Notes under the pieces: model-generated
What the model was told of the DNA's origin: nothing
Databases searched by the model: none
Seen by the model: only the letters and a program-made list of their open reading frames with translations
Program-made: the position numbers and the translations under genes
Shown: positions 53,577 to 61,857 of the stretch, one piece after another
Layout: each line of letters opens with the position of its first letter
Numbering within the stretch: position 1 is the first letter of the stretch
DNA from: JACPFJ01 sp036504875
GTDB lineage: Bacteria > Desulfobacterota > Desulfuromonadia > Geobacterales > Pseudopelobacteraceae
Assembly (NCBI GenBank): GCA_036504875.1
Contig: DASXUK010000046.1
Location: 62,001-126,000, forward strand
Direction of reading: 5' to 3'
DNA length: 64,000 nucleotides

Positions 53577-55331
53577 CTACCTTTTCTGTTTGCCAAGAGG
53601 CTTGTCCAACAGCTTCCTTACTGTATTGAGAAAATCATAGGGGATCAAAGGTTTGGGTATGAATGGGCAATCTGGTGGCAGACCGGTTCGATCGAGCGTA
53701 TCAAAAGTATAGCCACTGGTAAATAAAACCCGCTGCACAGGATTAATCTTTACAAGCTCCTCATACACCTGTCGGCCGTTCATCTGCGGCATCACAACGT
53801 CTATTATAACCAGATCGAATTTATTTGGGTCAGCGCGAAAAATTTCAAGCGCCTCTGTGCCGCTACGGGCAGGAACGACCTGATAGCCGGATTCTTCAAG
53901 CATATCAAAATTTGCCTGGAGTACCTGTTCATCATCCTCAATCAGCAGAAGATGCTCGGCTCCGGTGCGCAATATTTCCTGCGGTACCGGTCGCACAACC
54001 TCTTTATTCGCAGCAAGTGGAAGATAGATTGTAAAGGTACTTCCTCCGCCAACCACGCTCTCAACAGAAATCCACCCTTTATGCTGCCTGACGATGCCAT
54101 AAGCCATGGATAATCCCAAGCCGGTTCCCTTGTCGACCTCCTTGGTGGTGAAAAAAGGCTCGAAGATACGTTCCAGCTCCTGGCTGTCAATGCCGATGCC
54201 GGTATCGGAGATTGTCAAGACAGCGTAATCGCCGGTTGCCACTGAACCGTTGTCGAATATATGGCCATCCATCGGTTTAACAGCGGTTGAAATGGTTAAG
54301 CGGCCACCCTCCGGCATGGCGTCGCGCGCATTGGTGACAATATTCATAACAACCTGTTCGATCTGGCCTGTATCGGCTAAAACAGGGAGCTCTCTGTGAT
54401 TTAAATCCATCAATAGCTCCACATCCTCGCCAATGATTCTCTCCAGAAAAGAATGCATCTGGTTGATCAACTCGTTCAGGTCAATCGGAAGGGTCACTAT
54501 CTGCTGCTTTCTGCTGAAGGCCAGCAGACTTCGGGTAAGCTTGGCCGCCCGTTGAGCCGAAACAAGAATCTGGTCAACCAGGGCCAAAGCCCGCTCCCGC
54601 TGATCAAGCTTGTTTCGCAACATCTCTGAGCAGCTCATTATCACCGTGAGGATATTGTTGAAGTCATGCGCCACCCCACCGGCCAGGGTGCCGATCGATT
54701 CCATCTTCTGCGACTGGCGCAGTTGCGCCTCCAGGTTACGATGATTAGTGACATCGATACCGAGACTGGCAACACCGATTACAGATCCAGCTACATCGCG
54801 AAGCAGGGTATTGTCCCAAACTATCAGGCATTGGCCACCGACACGGGTTAGGATCGAATTTTCATGATGAAAGGGAATTTCTCCGCTGGATGTACCTCTT
54901 TCAAATATTTCCAGGACTGCATCCCGTTCTTGAACCGGAATGAATGTTTCTATCCAGTTCTTACCCACAACTTCCTGGCGCGACCAGCCGGTCAACTCGA
55001 GCAGATAATCGTTGCAAAAGATGATATTGGCATTCTTGTCGAGCATGACAGCAATCATGTGGGCTCGCTCCATAAGTTCCCTGAAGCGGCGCTCTGATTC
55101 ACGCAAGGTTTCCTCGGCCAGCTTTCTTTCGCTTATGTCCCTGACATATGAGCAGTTGAACTCCTTGTTGCCATACACCATATGGCTGGCAGTGATCTCT
55201 ACCGGGTAACACTCTCTGTTTTTCTTGCGGTGGCTGGATTCGAATCTAAGGCGCTGTCGCGAACGAAGCTCCTCCCAGTGTTGTAGCCAGGTATCTCTGT
55301 TATAATTAACGTCTATATCCGAGATGATCAT
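53577..55331 (-). CDS. Hybrid sensor kinase, main part (PAS-PAS-HisKA-HATPase-REC), split from its N-terminus by a frameshift
   Basis: The listed frame starts at 55331 (584 residues), but the coding pattern goes on upstream in the same frame through VNQAACQGLGYSSDEL to the A7 run at 55388-55394. Before that point the neighbouring frame continues the same PAS domain. Domains: the end of a PAS (1-70), a second PAS (about 85-205), kinase core with His in GGVAHDFNN near residue 225, ATPase boxes (NARDAMPEGG, DTGIGID, GTGLGLSMAYG), and a C-terminal receiver with acceptor Asp in VIIDVVMPQMNG and Lys in PKPL. It is a normal hybrid kinase apart from the break. Confidence 0.85.
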   Translation of the reverse strand: MIISDIDVNYNRDTWLQHWEELRSRQRLRFESSHRKKNRECYPVEITASHMVYGNKEFNCSYVRDISERKLAEETLRESERRFRELMERAHMIAVMLDKNANIIFCNDYLLELTGWSRQEVVGKNWIETFIPVQERDAVLEIFERGTSSGEIPFHHENSILTRVGGQCLIVWDNTLLRDVAGSVIGVASLGIDVTNHRNLEAQLRQSQKMESIGTLAGGVAHDFNNILTVIMSCSEMLRNKLDQRERALALVDQILVSAQRAAKLTRSLLAFSRKQQIVTLPIDLNELINQMHSFLERIIGEDVELLMDLNHRELPVLADTGQIEQVVMNIVTNARDAMPEGGRLTISTAVKPMDGHIFDNGSVATGDYAVLTISDTGIGIDSQELERIFEPFFTTKEVDKGTGLGLSMAYGIVRQHKGWISVESVVGGGSTFTIYLPLAANKEVVRPVPQEILRTGAEHLLLIEDDEQVLQANFDMLEESGYQVVPARSGTEALEIFRADPNKFDLVIIDVVMPQMNGRQVYEELVKINPVQRVLFTSGYTFDTLDRTGLPPDCPFIPKPLIPYDFLNTVRKLLDKPLGKQKR

Positions 55332-55336
55332 CGACG

Positions 55337-55735
55337 TCAGCTCATCGGAGCTGTAACCCAGACCCTGGCAGGCGGCCTGATTAACGTAAAAAAACGACCG
55401 TCACTGTCCAACCAAAAAATCATGTCGGCTGACATGTCGATAGTAAACTGGCTCAGAAGCAGCTGTTCCTTTTGCTGGGCAAGTTTTTGATTGATCTCCT
55501 GCAAACTGGCGACATAGCGGTGAATAAGAACGTACAGCAAGATCGAGGTCACCAGAATAAAGACCCAGCCTTTCAGCATTCCAAACCGGGCCATCAGATG
55601 CGGGTCTTGCACAAGAACTTCCAGCAGCATGTCCGAAAAGTAGATCCACAAGCCACTGATCAAGGCATACACGATGACGATCTTGCTGGGGATCAACCGG
55701 GGAGTTTTTTGTTCTTCCTTGATCTGGTTCATCAA
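55337..55735 (-). CDS. N-terminal membrane part of the frameshifted hybrid kinase
   Basis: This 132-residue frame has two membrane helices (about 18-40 and 52-75) and the start of a PAS domain (SADMIFWLDSDGRFF). Its last 18 residues are out of frame: adding one T to the T7 run (plus strand A7, 55388-55394) joins it to the downstream kinase as DGRFFYVNQAA. The whole gene would then be 53577-55735, about 719 residues. It lies 19 bp downstream of the alcohol-dehydrogenase-like gene. The break may be a sequencing error, a true mutation or slippage. Confidence 0.75.
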   Translation of the reverse strand: MMNQIKEEQKTPRLIPSKIVIVYALISGLWIYFSDMLLEVLVQDPHLMARFGMLKGWVFILVTSILLYVLIHRYVASLQEINQKLAQQKEQLLLSQFTIDMSADMIFWLDSDGRFFTLIRPPARVWVTAPMS

Positions 55736-55754
55736 TAGCCTTGCGTATAGTTCT

Positions 55755-56762
55755 TTAAACTGAAATTACCACTTTTCCGAAATGTGCACCACTTTCGAGG
55801 TGTCTAAAGGCCTCGCGGGCCTGATCAAATGGGAAAACCCGGTCAATCACCGGGTGCATGCCGTGCAGGATGATAACTCGGTTCATCGCCTCGAACATCT
55901 GGCGGGAGCCCACGTAAATGCCATGGATACGGATCGCCTTCATAACTGCCGGCAAGGGATTTACCTCGCCACGCTGCCCTGCAAGAACGCCAATCAGGCT
56001 GATATGGCCCCCCATGCGGGTGGACTTTATCGACTGGACCAGGGTGCCGGCTCCGCCAACCTCAACGACAATATCAACTCCCTTGCCGTCAGTCAGTTCA
56101 AGCACGCGTTTCTCCCAGGCCGGCTCCTTACGATAATTGATCACATCCGAAACCCCGTATTCCTTAAGGCGGGCCGCCTTGTCATCGCTGCTGGTAGTCG
56201 CGATCACCCTTGCCCCAGCAGCAAGAGCCAGTTGCAGGGCGAACATCGAGACACCGCCGCTGCCCATCACCAGCACACTGTTGCCACAGATGAGGTGACC
56301 GCTATATAGACAGTTCCAGGCGGTGACACCTGCACAGGGCAAGGTAGCACCCTCTTCGAACGAGAGATGGGACGGCAGAGCGACCAGTCCCTCCTGGTCA
56401 AAAACCGCATACTCTTGCAGAACGCCGTTAAGAGCCCCGCCCAGCGCCGAGGCCGGCACATCCTTGGTTATTCCACCGGCCGACCATCTCTGGAAAAAGG
56501 TCGGAATCACCCGGTCACCACTCTTCCAACGGGTTACCCCTTCACCAACCTCGACCACCTCGCCGGCTCCATCCGAAAGCGGCACCAGCGGCAGGTTCAG
56601 ATTCCTCGTATAATTGCCGGTAACCATCAACAGATCGCGGTAATTAAGTGATACGGCTTTAATCCGCACCAGTACCTGACCAGTGGATGGACGGGGAATT
56701 TCCGTCTCTTCCTGAAGAAGCCCTTCAATACTGAAATCCCCATTGATCGTATAGCGCAGCAT
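55755..56762 (-). CDS. Zinc-independent alcohol dehydrogenase-like / quinone oxidoreductase family protein
   Basis: The 335-residue protein has the medium-chain dehydrogenase fold: an N-terminal GroES-like domain (LVRIKAVSLNYRDLL, GAGEVVEVGEGV) and a Rossmann domain with GSGGVSMFALQLA near residue 168. The catalytic zinc cysteine usually found in true alcohol dehydrogenases is absent (NYRDLL instead of a C.SD motif), which fits NADPH-quinone-reductase-like members. Substrate not predictable. It begins the minus-strand unit that continues into the sensor kinase. Confidence 0.92.
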   Translation of the reverse strand: MLRYTINGDFSIEGLLQEETEIPRPSTGQVLVRIKAVSLNYRDLLMVTGNYTRNLNLPLVPLSDGAGEVVEVGEGVTRWKSGDRVIPTFFQRWSAGGITKDVPASALGGALNGVLQEYAVFDQEGLVALPSHLSFEEGATLPCAGVTAWNCLYSGHLICGNSVLVMGSGGVSMFALQLALAAGARVIATTSSDDKAARLKEYGVSDVINYRKEPAWEKRVLELTDGKGVDIVVEVGGAGTLVQSIKSTRMGGHISLIGVLAGQRGEVNPLPAVMKAIRIHGIYVGSRQMFEAMNRVIILHGMHPVIDRVFPFDQAREAFRHLESGAHFGKVVISV

Positions 56763-56841
56763 TAGTTATCTCCAAGGTTAATTTTGAAAACTATATACCA
56801 GAAAGATTAATTGTCCTAATACAACCTATATTTACAGCTAC

Positions 56842-56880
56842 AAAAGAGGCCGCCCCGTTCCGGATAAGGCGACCTCTTTT
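56842..56880 (-). terminator. Terminator of the cytochrome lipoprotein gene
   Basis: AAAAGAGGcCGCC (from 56842) pairs with GGCGaCCTCTTTT (56868-56880) with one mismatch, flanked by A and T runs on the two sides. It lies 47 bp after the minus-strand stop at 56927 and ahead of the dehydrogenase gene. Confidence 0.7.
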
Positions 56881-56926
56881 AAGAAACTGCAAATGCTGCA
56901 TAGAACCGCCTGCTAAAAGAACATCA

Positions 56927-58786
56927 TCACCATCTTTGAGTCCCATGGCATGAGTTTGAGCAGGAACGGGTGGTCGCATTCCAACCTATGGTAGTAACGA
57001 TATTCTTAACGCCGTTATTGTGCGTGGCAACGTTTATGGTTGTATTACTGTAACCGGTGCCGTGACAGGTGGCGCATGAGCGACTGCTGTGCTTGGAGTG
57101 ATGGCCTGTAGATGGCGGCAGCGCATGACAGCTTCCACAGGCCGGTGCCGGCGCCGGGGTTGGCAAAGGAGTCTGGGCAGCCAGAACTGTAACAATCGCC
57201 TGTTGGCCAGCCGTTGTCAGACTGGATAGATAACCCATACCGCCGACATTTCCGGTAATAGCGTTCTGCAGACGTGCCAGAGTAATACCGGCCTTGCCGG
57301 AGGTCGCCAAAGGCCCATGACAACCGGCACAGCTTATGGTATAAAGCGCCGCACCATCAGGAGCTGGTGTAGGGCTAGGCGCAGGCAACGGGCTAGGTGT
57401 CGGTGTCGGTGTCGGCGTTGCAGGGGTAAGGGCAGTTACAATTGCCTGTACCTCGGTCACCGTCAATCGCGAGAGAGATCCCATATTACCAACGTTATTG
57501 CTGGTGGCATTCTGCAGCCGGGCAATGGTGATCCCAGTTTTGGTGGATGACCCGAGGGCACCATGACAACCGGCGCAGTTGGTAGTGTAGAGCGCGGCGC
57601 CATCAGGAGCAGGACTGGGTGTAGGGGCTGGAGTCGGCGTAGGTGCAGGAGTGGACACCGAGTTGAGAACCGTTGCTATGGCCTGAATGTCGGCGCCGGT
57701 GAGCCTGGAAATAAAACCCATTCCGCCAACATTACCGCTGACGGCATTCTGGATCCTGACTACTGTTGCGCCTTTCTTGGTTGATACACCCAAAGCCCCA
57801 TGACAACCGGCACAATTGGCTGAATAAAGAGCTGTCCCATCCGTTGCCGGTGCAGGCGTTGACGGGGTTGGCTGGGAAGTAACAGGGGCCGACAACAGGT
57901 CGCTTAGTGCCTGAATATCAACCTGGCTCATTCCTTTAAACATGCCCATGCCACCCAGATTTGAGCCGATGGCGCCCTGAATGGCTGCAACATCAGCCCG
58001 GCCTTTTAAATCAGTATATGCAAAAACGCCATGGCAACCGGCACATTTCGAGACATAAAGAGCATTAGCACTATTGGTTGAAGCCGAGACTGGAGGGGCG
58101 GGCAGATTGGCGACCAACAGGTTTCCAGCGGCCAGGTTGCCGCTCGGACCAGTGAAGATAACAGTGCCGGCCCCTTTATTTGTTATCGTGACACCGCCCC
58201 CGACAACTGAAATATTGATTGCATCCAGCAGTGCGTCCATTCCGGTGTGATTGGCATTGAACTGGCCGTTCATGATATTGGTGGTCACGCCAAACGAGTC
58301 CATCAAAGGGGCCAGCGCCGCTTGGACTGTGTTGACAGCCTCATCGAGTCTCTTTGCAGCAGCATTAATGTCTGCCTGAACATGTCGATTGTACAGATCG
58401 TCCAGATCGACGCCCCCGGCGGCCTGAGCCAGCACCAGCGTGGTAAGCGGCGTAATATTGGTGATGCCGTTGTCATTGGCAAGCGAATAAAGGTTTACAG
58501 CGCCTGTTGTGGTTTTGATGATAAAGGGTGGCGTAAGCCCGTCGGTGCGAAAAGCGAAGGACCCGTCACTGGCAGTGGTGGCGGTTAGCTGCACAGTGGT
58601 TACAGAGGAGTCTGAAAGATAGATAGTTCCAACCACCGGAGCGCCGACAGCAGCCACGCCAGTCACCATTTTGGCTGCCGCCGGGGCCGCCCCTGCACCG
58701 GAACTGGAACCGCCGCCACTGCAACCTGCGGAAAAAGACACCATAATCGCTGACACAAAATAAACGAATGTCCTGAATGAACCCAT
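56927..58786 (-). CDS. Multiheme c-type cytochrome lipoprotein under riboswitch control
   Basis: The ATG at 58786 follows GGAGG; an upstream ATG at 58828 lies inside the terminator region. The 619-residue protein has a lipoprotein signal peptide (FSAGC). Residues about 35-230 are the module shared with the lipoprotein at 38.3 kb. Four cytochrome c repeats of about 65-80 residues follow, each starting with CAGCHG and ending with a Met-containing helix, joined by Pro/Thr-rich linkers of up to 35 residues. The tail has CGSCH, CATCH and CSNSCH (Cx3CH). That gives six CxxCH motifs plus one unusual one. It is probably an outer-membrane electron carrier. The leader contains a GEMM-Ib riboswitch with a terminator. 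Confidence 0.92.
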   Translation of the reverse strand: MGSFRTFVYFVSAIMVSFSAGCSGGGSSSGAGAAPAAAKMVTGVAAVGAPVVGTIYLSDSSVTTVQLTATTASDGSFAFRTDGLTPPFIIKTTTGAVNLYSLANDNGITNITPLTTLVLAQAAGGVDLDDLYNRHVQADINAAAKRLDEAVNTVQAALAPLMDSFGVTTNIMNGQFNANHTGMDALLDAINISVVGGGVTITNKGAGTVIFTGPSGNLAAGNLLVANLPAPPVSASTNSANALYVSKCAGCHGVFAYTDLKGRADVAAIQGAIGSNLGGMGMFKGMSQVDIQALSDLLSAPVTSQPTPSTPAPATDGTALYSANCAGCHGALGVSTKKGATVVRIQNAVSGNVGGMGFISRLTGADIQAIATVLNSVSTPAPTPTPAPTPSPAPDGAALYTTNCAGCHGALGSSTKTGITIARLQNATSNNVGNMGSLSRLTVTEVQAIVTALTPATPTPTPTPSPLPAPSPTPAPDGAALYTISCAGCHGPLATSGKAGITLARLQNAITGNVGGMGYLSSLTTAGQQAIVTVLAAQTPLPTPAPAPACGSCHALPPSTGHHSKHSSRSCATCHGTGYSNTTINVATHNNGVKNIVTTIGWNATTRSCSNSCHGTQRW

Positions 58787-58826
58787 AGATGAACCTCCTT
58801 TGTCCGTTGCGCCCCTGATGCCAGAC

Positions 58827-58879
58827 AAAAAAAGAGCCGGGGCTTGGTATCGAGTGATCGATATTTCGGCAACCCGGCT
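58827..58879 (-). terminator. Regulated terminator of the riboswitch (expression platform)
   Basis: AGCCGGG inside the 3' part of the aptamer (58879-58873) can pair with CCCGGCT (58840-58834), followed by C and T7 (58833-58827). The loop holds a small ATCGA/TCGAT hairpin that uses the 3' strand of aptamer helix P1. Terminator and aptamer therefore exclude each other, and ligand binding should allow read-through into the cytochrome gene. Confidence 0.75.
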
Positions 58880-58940
58880 GTCTCGGTGAGACCCTTAGGC
58901 TTTCCGTCCCATCTTTGCAGATGGTTTAGTATTATCGTGT
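58859..58940 (-). promoter_or_regulatory. GEMM-Ib riboswitch (3',3'-cGAMP type) upstream of the cytochrome lipoprotein
   Basis: The minus strand has the GEMM-I core: TACTAAACC, a hairpin ATCT/AGAT, GGGACGGAAAGCC, AGGGTCTC/GAGAC and AGCCGGGTTGCCGAAA. P1 is CGATA pairing with TATCG. In c-di-GMP-sensing members a G stands at the key position before the AAACC element (Vc2 position 20); here by hand alignment it is A (TACTAAACC), the change known from Geobacter riboswitches that bind cyclic AMP-GMP. The order aptamer, terminator, ribosome site, cytochrome gene matches known Geobacter electron-transfer genes. The ligand call rests on this one position. Confidence 0.88.
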
Positions 58941-58973
58941 ATCTATGTGCCTGTTGCACCTATATTTTAATTA

Positions 58974-59002
58974 ACGATAGCCATCCCCACCAAATAAGTC
59001 AA
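58974..59002 (-). promoter_or_regulatory. Candidate promoter of the riboswitch-cytochrome transcript
   Basis: On the minus strand TTGACT (59002-58997) and TATCGT (58979-58974) are separated by 17 bp. Transcription would begin near 58966, about 25 nt before the aptamer. Confidence 0.5.
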
Positions 59003-59126
59003 CAAAAATTATCATTAAAAAAACAGAGCAATATTGAACTGTGGAGAAGGCACTGAGACAGCCTTTCACTTATTGGCCAAATCTGTTATCGTTTTTACTT
59101 ATCAACTGAGCTCGTTAGAGGTTGCC

Positions 59127-60935
59127 ATGCATCACGGCGGAATATATGAAGAAGAGATTGCCGGCAAGGCCTATGACACCCGCATTTTGATGCGTTTTGC
59201 AGGTTTTGTGAGACCCTACCGCTTGTCAATGACCGCGGTGCTGATAGTTCTGCCACTGATAGCGGCCTCCCGACTTGCCCAGCCCTGGTTTATAAAAATA
59301 GCTATCGACAGGCATATCACAACCGGCCATTTGACCGGTCTGGAAGGTGTTGCGCTGTTGTTTTTGGGTGTCCTTATATCGGAAGCCCTGCTTTCCTATC
59401 TACAGGTTTTTCTGCTCCAATCCATTGGGCAAAAGGTGATGGCCGACATGCGTAGCAAGCTTTTCGGCCATGTCATGCAATTGCCGGTGGCCTGGTTCGA
59501 CCGCACCCCGGTCGGCAGCGTGGTTACCCGACTTACCAGCGATGTGGAAGTCTTGGGGGAGATGTTCTCATCGGGGATCGTCACTATTATCGGCGACATC
59601 CTGCTCCTGGTGGGAATCGTGGGGGTCATGCTCTGGATGAATCTGAAGCTGTCGCTGGTGACTTTTTCGATCCTGCCGTTACTGTTTTACGTGGCCTGGG
59701 CCTTTCGCAGCAGAATGCGCCAATCATTTCGGGAGGTCCGGGCGCGCCTGGCCAGGATGAATTCGTTTCTGGCCGAGGCCATTGGCGGCATATCAATTAT
59801 CCAGGCCTTTAATCGACAAAAGGATGAAGAACTCAACTTCAGCCGCTTGAATGCCTCTTATCGAGATGCCAACCTGCCGGTAATTTTCTGGGATGCCTCA
59901 CTGTACGCCATTGTGGAAGCGCTTTCCTCTGTAGCAGTTGCACTTTTGATCTGGTACGGCGGTGGCGAGATCGTCCGAGGGGCACTGACTTTTGGTGTGC
60001 TGGTGGCCTTTATCCAGTACATCGAGAAGTTCTTCACCCCGATCCGTGATCTCTCGGCCAAATATTCGGTCATGCAAGGCGCCATGGCTGCCCTGGAGCG
60101 AATCTTTGCTTTTCTCGATACCCCTTCAGGCTCGATCACCGTTCCTGAAAAGGCCGAAGAGAGACAACCGGCGACCGGGCAGCGGGCCCATCCTCTTGAA
60201 AAAGCGTCCCCCCTGATCGAGTTGCGCAACATCACCTTTGCCTATCGTGAGGGTGAAAATGCCCTGGAGGATTTCAGTCTGTGGGTCAACCGGGGCGAGC
60301 GGGTGGCGCTGGTAGGCGAGAGCGGGGGTGGCAAGACCACCATCACGCGCCTGTTGACCAGGCTCTACGAGATCAATCGCGGCCAGATACTGATCGACGG
60401 CCTGGATGTGGCCGGCCTGTCGCAACAGGAGCTGCGCCGCCGCATCGGCATCGTGCTTCAGGACCCCTGCCTGTTTGCCGGCAGCATCGGGTTCAACATC
60501 TGTCTGGGGGATGAGGTTGCCCGGCAGCGGATCAGGCAGGCCGCAAAAGTGGTCGGAGCCGACCGCTTTATCGAACGGCTCCCTAAAGGTTATCAGGAAG
60601 AGGTCCGCGAGCGCGGCAACAATCTGTCGGTCGGTGAAAAACAGCTGATTTCCTTTGCCCGCGCCGTGGCCTTTGATCCGGAAATCCTGGTACTTGACGA
60701 GGCCACTGCCAGCGTTGATTCCACCTCGGAACAGATGATCCAGCAAGGGCTGAAAGGGCTCATGCAGGGTCGCACCTCAGTGGTGATTGCCCATCGTTTA
60801 TCCACCATTCAGGATGCCGACCGGATCGTGGTTGTGCACCGCGGATGCAAGGTGGAAGAGGGTACCCATCAGGAATTGCTTCGTGCCCAGGGTCTCTATT
60901 ATAAACTCCACCAGTTACAGTTTCGGGGGACTTAG
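59127..60935 (+). CDS. ABC transporter, fused permease and ATPase (exporter type)
   Basis: The ATG at 59127 has AGAGG five bases upstream; the frame is open back to 59034 without support. The 602-residue protein has six membrane helices in residues 20-320 (type IV exporter fold), then the ATPase with Walker A GESGGGKTT near residue 425, signature NLSVGEKQ, Walker B ILVLDEATAS and the His switch in IAHRLST. Members export lipids, peptides or drugs as dimers; the substrate is not predictable. The signature LSVGE differs slightly from LSGGQ, which is common in this group. It is divergent from the cytochrome gene. Confidence 0.95.
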   Translation: MHHGGIYEEEIAGKAYDTRILMRFAGFVRPYRLSMTAVLIVLPLIAASRLAQPWFIKIAIDRHITTGHLTGLEGVALLFLGVLISEALLSYLQVFLLQSIGQKVMADMRSKLFGHVMQLPVAWFDRTPVGSVVTRLTSDVEVLGEMFSSGIVTIIGDILLLVGIVGVMLWMNLKLSLVTFSILPLLFYVAWAFRSRMRQSFREVRARLARMNSFLAEAIGGISIIQAFNRQKDEELNFSRLNASYRDANLPVIFWDASLYAIVEALSSVAVALLIWYGGGEIVRGALTFGVLVAFIQYIEKFFTPIRDLSAKYSVMQGAMAALERIFAFLDTPSGSITVPEKAEERQPATGQRAHPLEKASPLIELRNITFAYREGENALEDFSLWVNRGERVALVGESGGGKTTITRLLTRLYEINRGQILIDGLDVAGLSQQELRRRIGIVLQDPCLFAGSIGFNICLGDEVARQRIRQAAKVVGADRFIERLPKGYQEEVRERGNNLSVGEKQLISFARAVAFDPEILVLDEATASVDSTSEQMIQQGLKGLMQGRTSVVIAHRLSTIQDADRIVVVHRGCKVEEGTHQELLRAQGLYYKLHQLQFRGT

Positions 60936-61059
60936 GAATCTGTCGGATCTAGGGAACAACCGGCTCTTAATGTATACATCTTTCTTAGCCGCGGACTGTT
61001 GCATATCATTGTAGAACCTGATAATTTGGCAGTAATTTTAGTCTGGAACAGGAGTATTC

Positions 61060-61857
61060 ATGTGCACCACCTGCGGCTGCGACCCGAACGACCACGACCA
61101 CGACCACGACCAAGATCATGAACACACAGATGATCATAACCATGATCATAAACATAACCACGATCACCATCATAAGCACAGCCATCAGCAGACCGGAGAA
61201 ACCAAACGCAGCTCGATCGTGATTGAAGAGGATATTCTGGGGAAAAACAACCGCCTGGCGGCCCTCAATCGGGCCTTGTTCCAGGACAAGGGGCTATTCG
61301 TCCTCAACCTGGTAAGCTCCCCCGGCTCGGGTAAAACAACACTTCTGGAACGTACTTTGCGTGATCAGTCCGACCGGGTCGGCTTCGCTGTCATCGAGGG
61401 TGACCAGCAGACCGATAACGACGCACGGCGCATAGCCGCCACCGGCGTGCCTGTCAAACAGATCAACACCGGCAGCGGCTGCCACCTGGATGCACATATG
61501 GTAGCGCATGCCAACCAGACTTTTGATCTGGAGCGCCTCGACATCCTGATGATCGAGAATGTCGGTAATCTGGTATGTCCGGCCTCTTTCGACCTGGGCG
61601 AACATCACAAGGTGGTCATTCTTTCGGTTACCGAAGGTGAGGACAAGCCACTCAAATATCCGCAGATGTTTCGCAATTCGACCATCATGCTGCTTAACAA
61701 GATCGATCTGCTCCCGCACTTGGATTTTGATGTTGAGAAGTGCAAGGAAAATGCTCGCAAGGTGAGTCCAGGCATTACAATCTTTGAAGTTTCGGCCCGT
61801 ACCGGAGAAGGAATGGAGCGGTGGTATCAATGGCTGAACAGCGGGATCAAGCCATAG
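61060..61857 (+). CDS. hypB: Hydrogenase nickel incorporation protein HypB
   Basis: HypB is a GTPase that helps load nickel into [NiFe]-hydrogenases. The 265-residue protein starts with the high-affinity nickel motif MCTTCGC, then a long His/Asp-rich stretch (residues 11-43) for nickel storage. The GTPase follows with the P-loop SSPGSGKTT, the EGDQQTDND segment, ENVGNLVCPASFDLGE with the metal-site Cys, and LNKIDLLPH. Its end overlaps hypF by 28 bp. hypA and other hyp genes are not in the window before it. Confidence 0.97.
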   Translation: MCTTCGCDPNDHDHDHDQDHEHTDDHNHDHKHNHDHHHKHSHQQTGETKRSSIVIEEDILGKNNRLAALNRALFQDKGLFVLNLVSSPGSGKTTLLERTLRDQSDRVGFAVIEGDQQTDNDARRIAATGVPVKQINTGSGCHLDAHMVAHANQTFDLERLDILMIENVGNLVCPASFDLGEHHKVVILSVTEGEDKPLKYPQMFRNSTIMLLNKIDLLPHLDFDVEKCKENARKVSPGITIFEVSARTGEGMERWYQWLNSGIKP

